From: Trichocoleus desertorum ATA4-8-CV12
GTDB lineage: Bacteria > Cyanobacteriota > Cyanobacteriia > FACHB-46
Assembly (NCBI GenBank): GCA_019358975.1
Contig: JAHHIL010000001.1
Span: 372,001-436,000 of the forward strand
Length of the DNA: 64,000 bases
Reading direction: 5' to 3'
The notes below the pieces were generated by a model that was not told where the DNA came from, did no database searches, and saw only the letters and a list, made by a program, of their open reading frames with translations. Position numbers and translations under genes: made by a program. Below are positions 62,720-64,000 of this stretch, piece by piece (position 1 is the first letter of the stretch; each line of letters starts with the position of its first letter).

Positions 62720-63616
62720 GTGAAAGTTGCAATTATTGGCTGTGGATATGTCGGCATGGCAACCGCTCGATGCTGGCGACAAGCAGGTTGCACCGTTACC
62801 GCTACCACAACTAGCGTGCCGCGCTTGTCAGAACTAGAAGCGATCGCAGACCATGCCGTTTTAGCCCAAGGCAATGATGAAACCTCACTAGCTGAGGCTT
62901 TAGCGGATCAACAAGTCGTGTTGCTGAGTGTGGGGGCGCGTAGCCCTAGCAGTTACGAAGAAACCTATCTACAAACAGCCAAAACTTTAGTGAAGGTTCT
63001 AGCTCAAACACCGAGCGTGCAACAACTTATCTATACAGGCAGCTATGCGGTTTATGGTGACCAGCAGGGCAATTGGGTAGATGAAACCTCACCCGTTAAA
63101 CCTGCTAACCGCAACGGTGAAATTTTGGCCGAAACTGAACAAGTATTGCTGAATGCTCAGTTACAGCCGTTCTCACAGGAATCTGTTGCCCCTGAAAATT
63201 CTGGTTCCCCCCAAAATTGGGGGGCTAGGGGGGCGACAAGTGCTGTCAAGGTGTGTGTCTTGCGGTTGGGTGGCATCTATGGCCCAGGACGAGAACTCCA
63301 GCGAATTTTTGGGCGAGCTGCGGGCACCACAAGACCAGGAACAGGGGCAGAACCGAGTAACTGGATTCACCTGGATGACATTGTGGGCGCGATCGCTTTT
63401 GCCCAAGAGCACCAACTCCAGGGAATTTATAATCTGGTGCAAGAAGTGACGCTAACCAGTCGAGAACTGATTGAGCAGGTGTGTCAGCGCTACAACCTAG
63501 CCCCTGTGAATTGGGACGAATCGCAACCCAGTGCCCGCCCCTACAATGCCAAGGTATCTAACCAAAAACTGAAATCCGCCGGATATCAATTTATTTATCC
63601 AGAGCTGCAAGTGTAG
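62720..63616 (+). CDS. NAD-dependent epimerase/dehydratase with an in-frame palindromic insert
   Basis: 298 residues, GTG start. Rossmann motif VAIIGCGYVGMATARCW, then LIYTGSYAVYGDQQGNWVDETSPVKP, VLRLGGIYGPGRELQR, NWIHLDDIVGAIAFA and IYNLVQEVTLTSRELIEQVC, as in the extended SDR family. Instead of the usual YxxxK catalytic pair the sequence reads ANRNGEILAETEQ. Between about residues 148 and 178 a segment SQESVAPENSGSPQNWGARGATS is encoded by DNA containing a perfect CCCCCC-AAAATT-GGGGGG palindrome (63207-63224), a type of dispersed cyanobacterial repeat. It preserves frame, so the enzyme may still be made. Confidence 0.82.
   Translation: MKVAIIGCGYVGMATARCWRQAGCTVTATTTSVPRLSELEAIADHAVLAQGNDETSLAEALADQQVVLLSVGARSPSSYEETYLQTAKTLVKVLAQTPSVQQLIYTGSYAVYGDQQGNWVDETSPVKPANRNGEILAETEQVLLNAQLQPFSQESVAPENSGSPQNWGARGATSAVKVCVLRLGGIYGPGRELQRIFGRAAGTTRPGTGAEPSNWIHLDDIVGAIAFAQEHQLQGIYNLVQEVTLTSRELIEQVCQRYNLAPVNWDESQPSARPYNAKVSNQKLKSAGYQFIYPELQV
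63207..63224. repeat. Perfect palindrome inside the epimerase coding frame
   Basis: CCCCCCAAAATTGGGGGG is followed by CTAGGGGGGC. The repeat-type DNA extends over about 63195-63235. Similar G/C-run palindromes elsewhere are intergenic; here it is translated. Confidence 0.8.
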
Positions 63617-63689
63617 CCCGCGAAGGTGGGCTTGGTATCTGTAACCTCAGGCTTCAGTCTGTAGGTTCATTGAGAAATGGTTGGTTTAA

Positions 63690-64000
<311 letters not shown>

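Overview
The window is a chromosomal segment of a cyanobacterium. The HIP1 octamer GCGATCGC recurs throughout. Gene content includes cyanobacterial families: Psb34 (photosystem II assembly), Ycf34, a ThiO-ThiG fusion, the myxoxanthophyll pair CruF/CruG, DUF3727 and DUF3143 proteins, and a J-domain membrane protein. I cannot name the genus. Most of the window is housekeeping sequence, broken by small accessory islands of toxin-antitoxin modules, short repeats and decayed genes.

Layout. 1-7320: a response-regulator/histidine kinase, a secreted GH10-like protein and a Ski2/Mtr4-type helicase. 7321-11587: a long leader with a c-di-AMP (ydaO-type) riboswitch before a universal-stress-protein gene, then a large TPR protein. 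11771-16695: psb34, thiO-thiG, a Thr/Ser/Gly-rich membrane protein, a 2Fe-2S ferredoxin and citramalate synthase. 16867-20760: cruG and cruF, overlapping by 4 bp, then a CofE-like protein. 20917-26854: GNAT, then ruvX, DUF3727, mltG, yqeG and proB in one direction. 26960-33797: a RodZ-like protein, 1.2 kb without a convincing gene, glyS, a small membrane protein, murD and an isochorismatase-like hydrolase.

33982-43012 is the accessory part: a HigB/HigA(ImmA) module, an MHYT hybrid kinase, a Uma2 nuclease-fold protein, a secreted SH3-like protein, a HepT/MntA module directly downstream of tRNA-Gly(CCC), a TPR protein and a MITE-like repeat. 43152-46331: an HD-domain protein, an AI-2E family exporter and a DppC-like permease. 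46332-47009: no gene, but two IS-end-like hairpins and a candidate small RNA. 47008-55934: tsaB, a WD40 Ser/Thr kinase, ycf34, cca, a small basic protein, a decayed FAD oxidoreductase, a YaaW-family protein, an O-antigen-ligase-fold protein, a J-domain protein and DUF3143. 55970-64000: lysA, cdaA and uppS on the minus strand, then rimI, clpC, an epimerase with an in-frame palindrome, and the start of a CIRCE-controlled groEL.

How the parts work together. The clearest link is second-messenger signalling. CdaA, which makes c-di-AMP, is encoded at 56716-57639 between lysA and uppS. A c-di-AMP riboswitch at about 7870-8025 precedes a stress-protein gene. Cell-wall functions recur (lysA, uppS, murD, mltG, RodZ-like), as do proteostasis functions (clpC, groEL, DnaJ-like). 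I found no CRISPR array, prophage, intact transposase or clearly new multi-gene system. The most interesting items are the riboswitch/USP pairing, the repeat inside a coding frame, the deletion pseudogene and the candidate small RNA.
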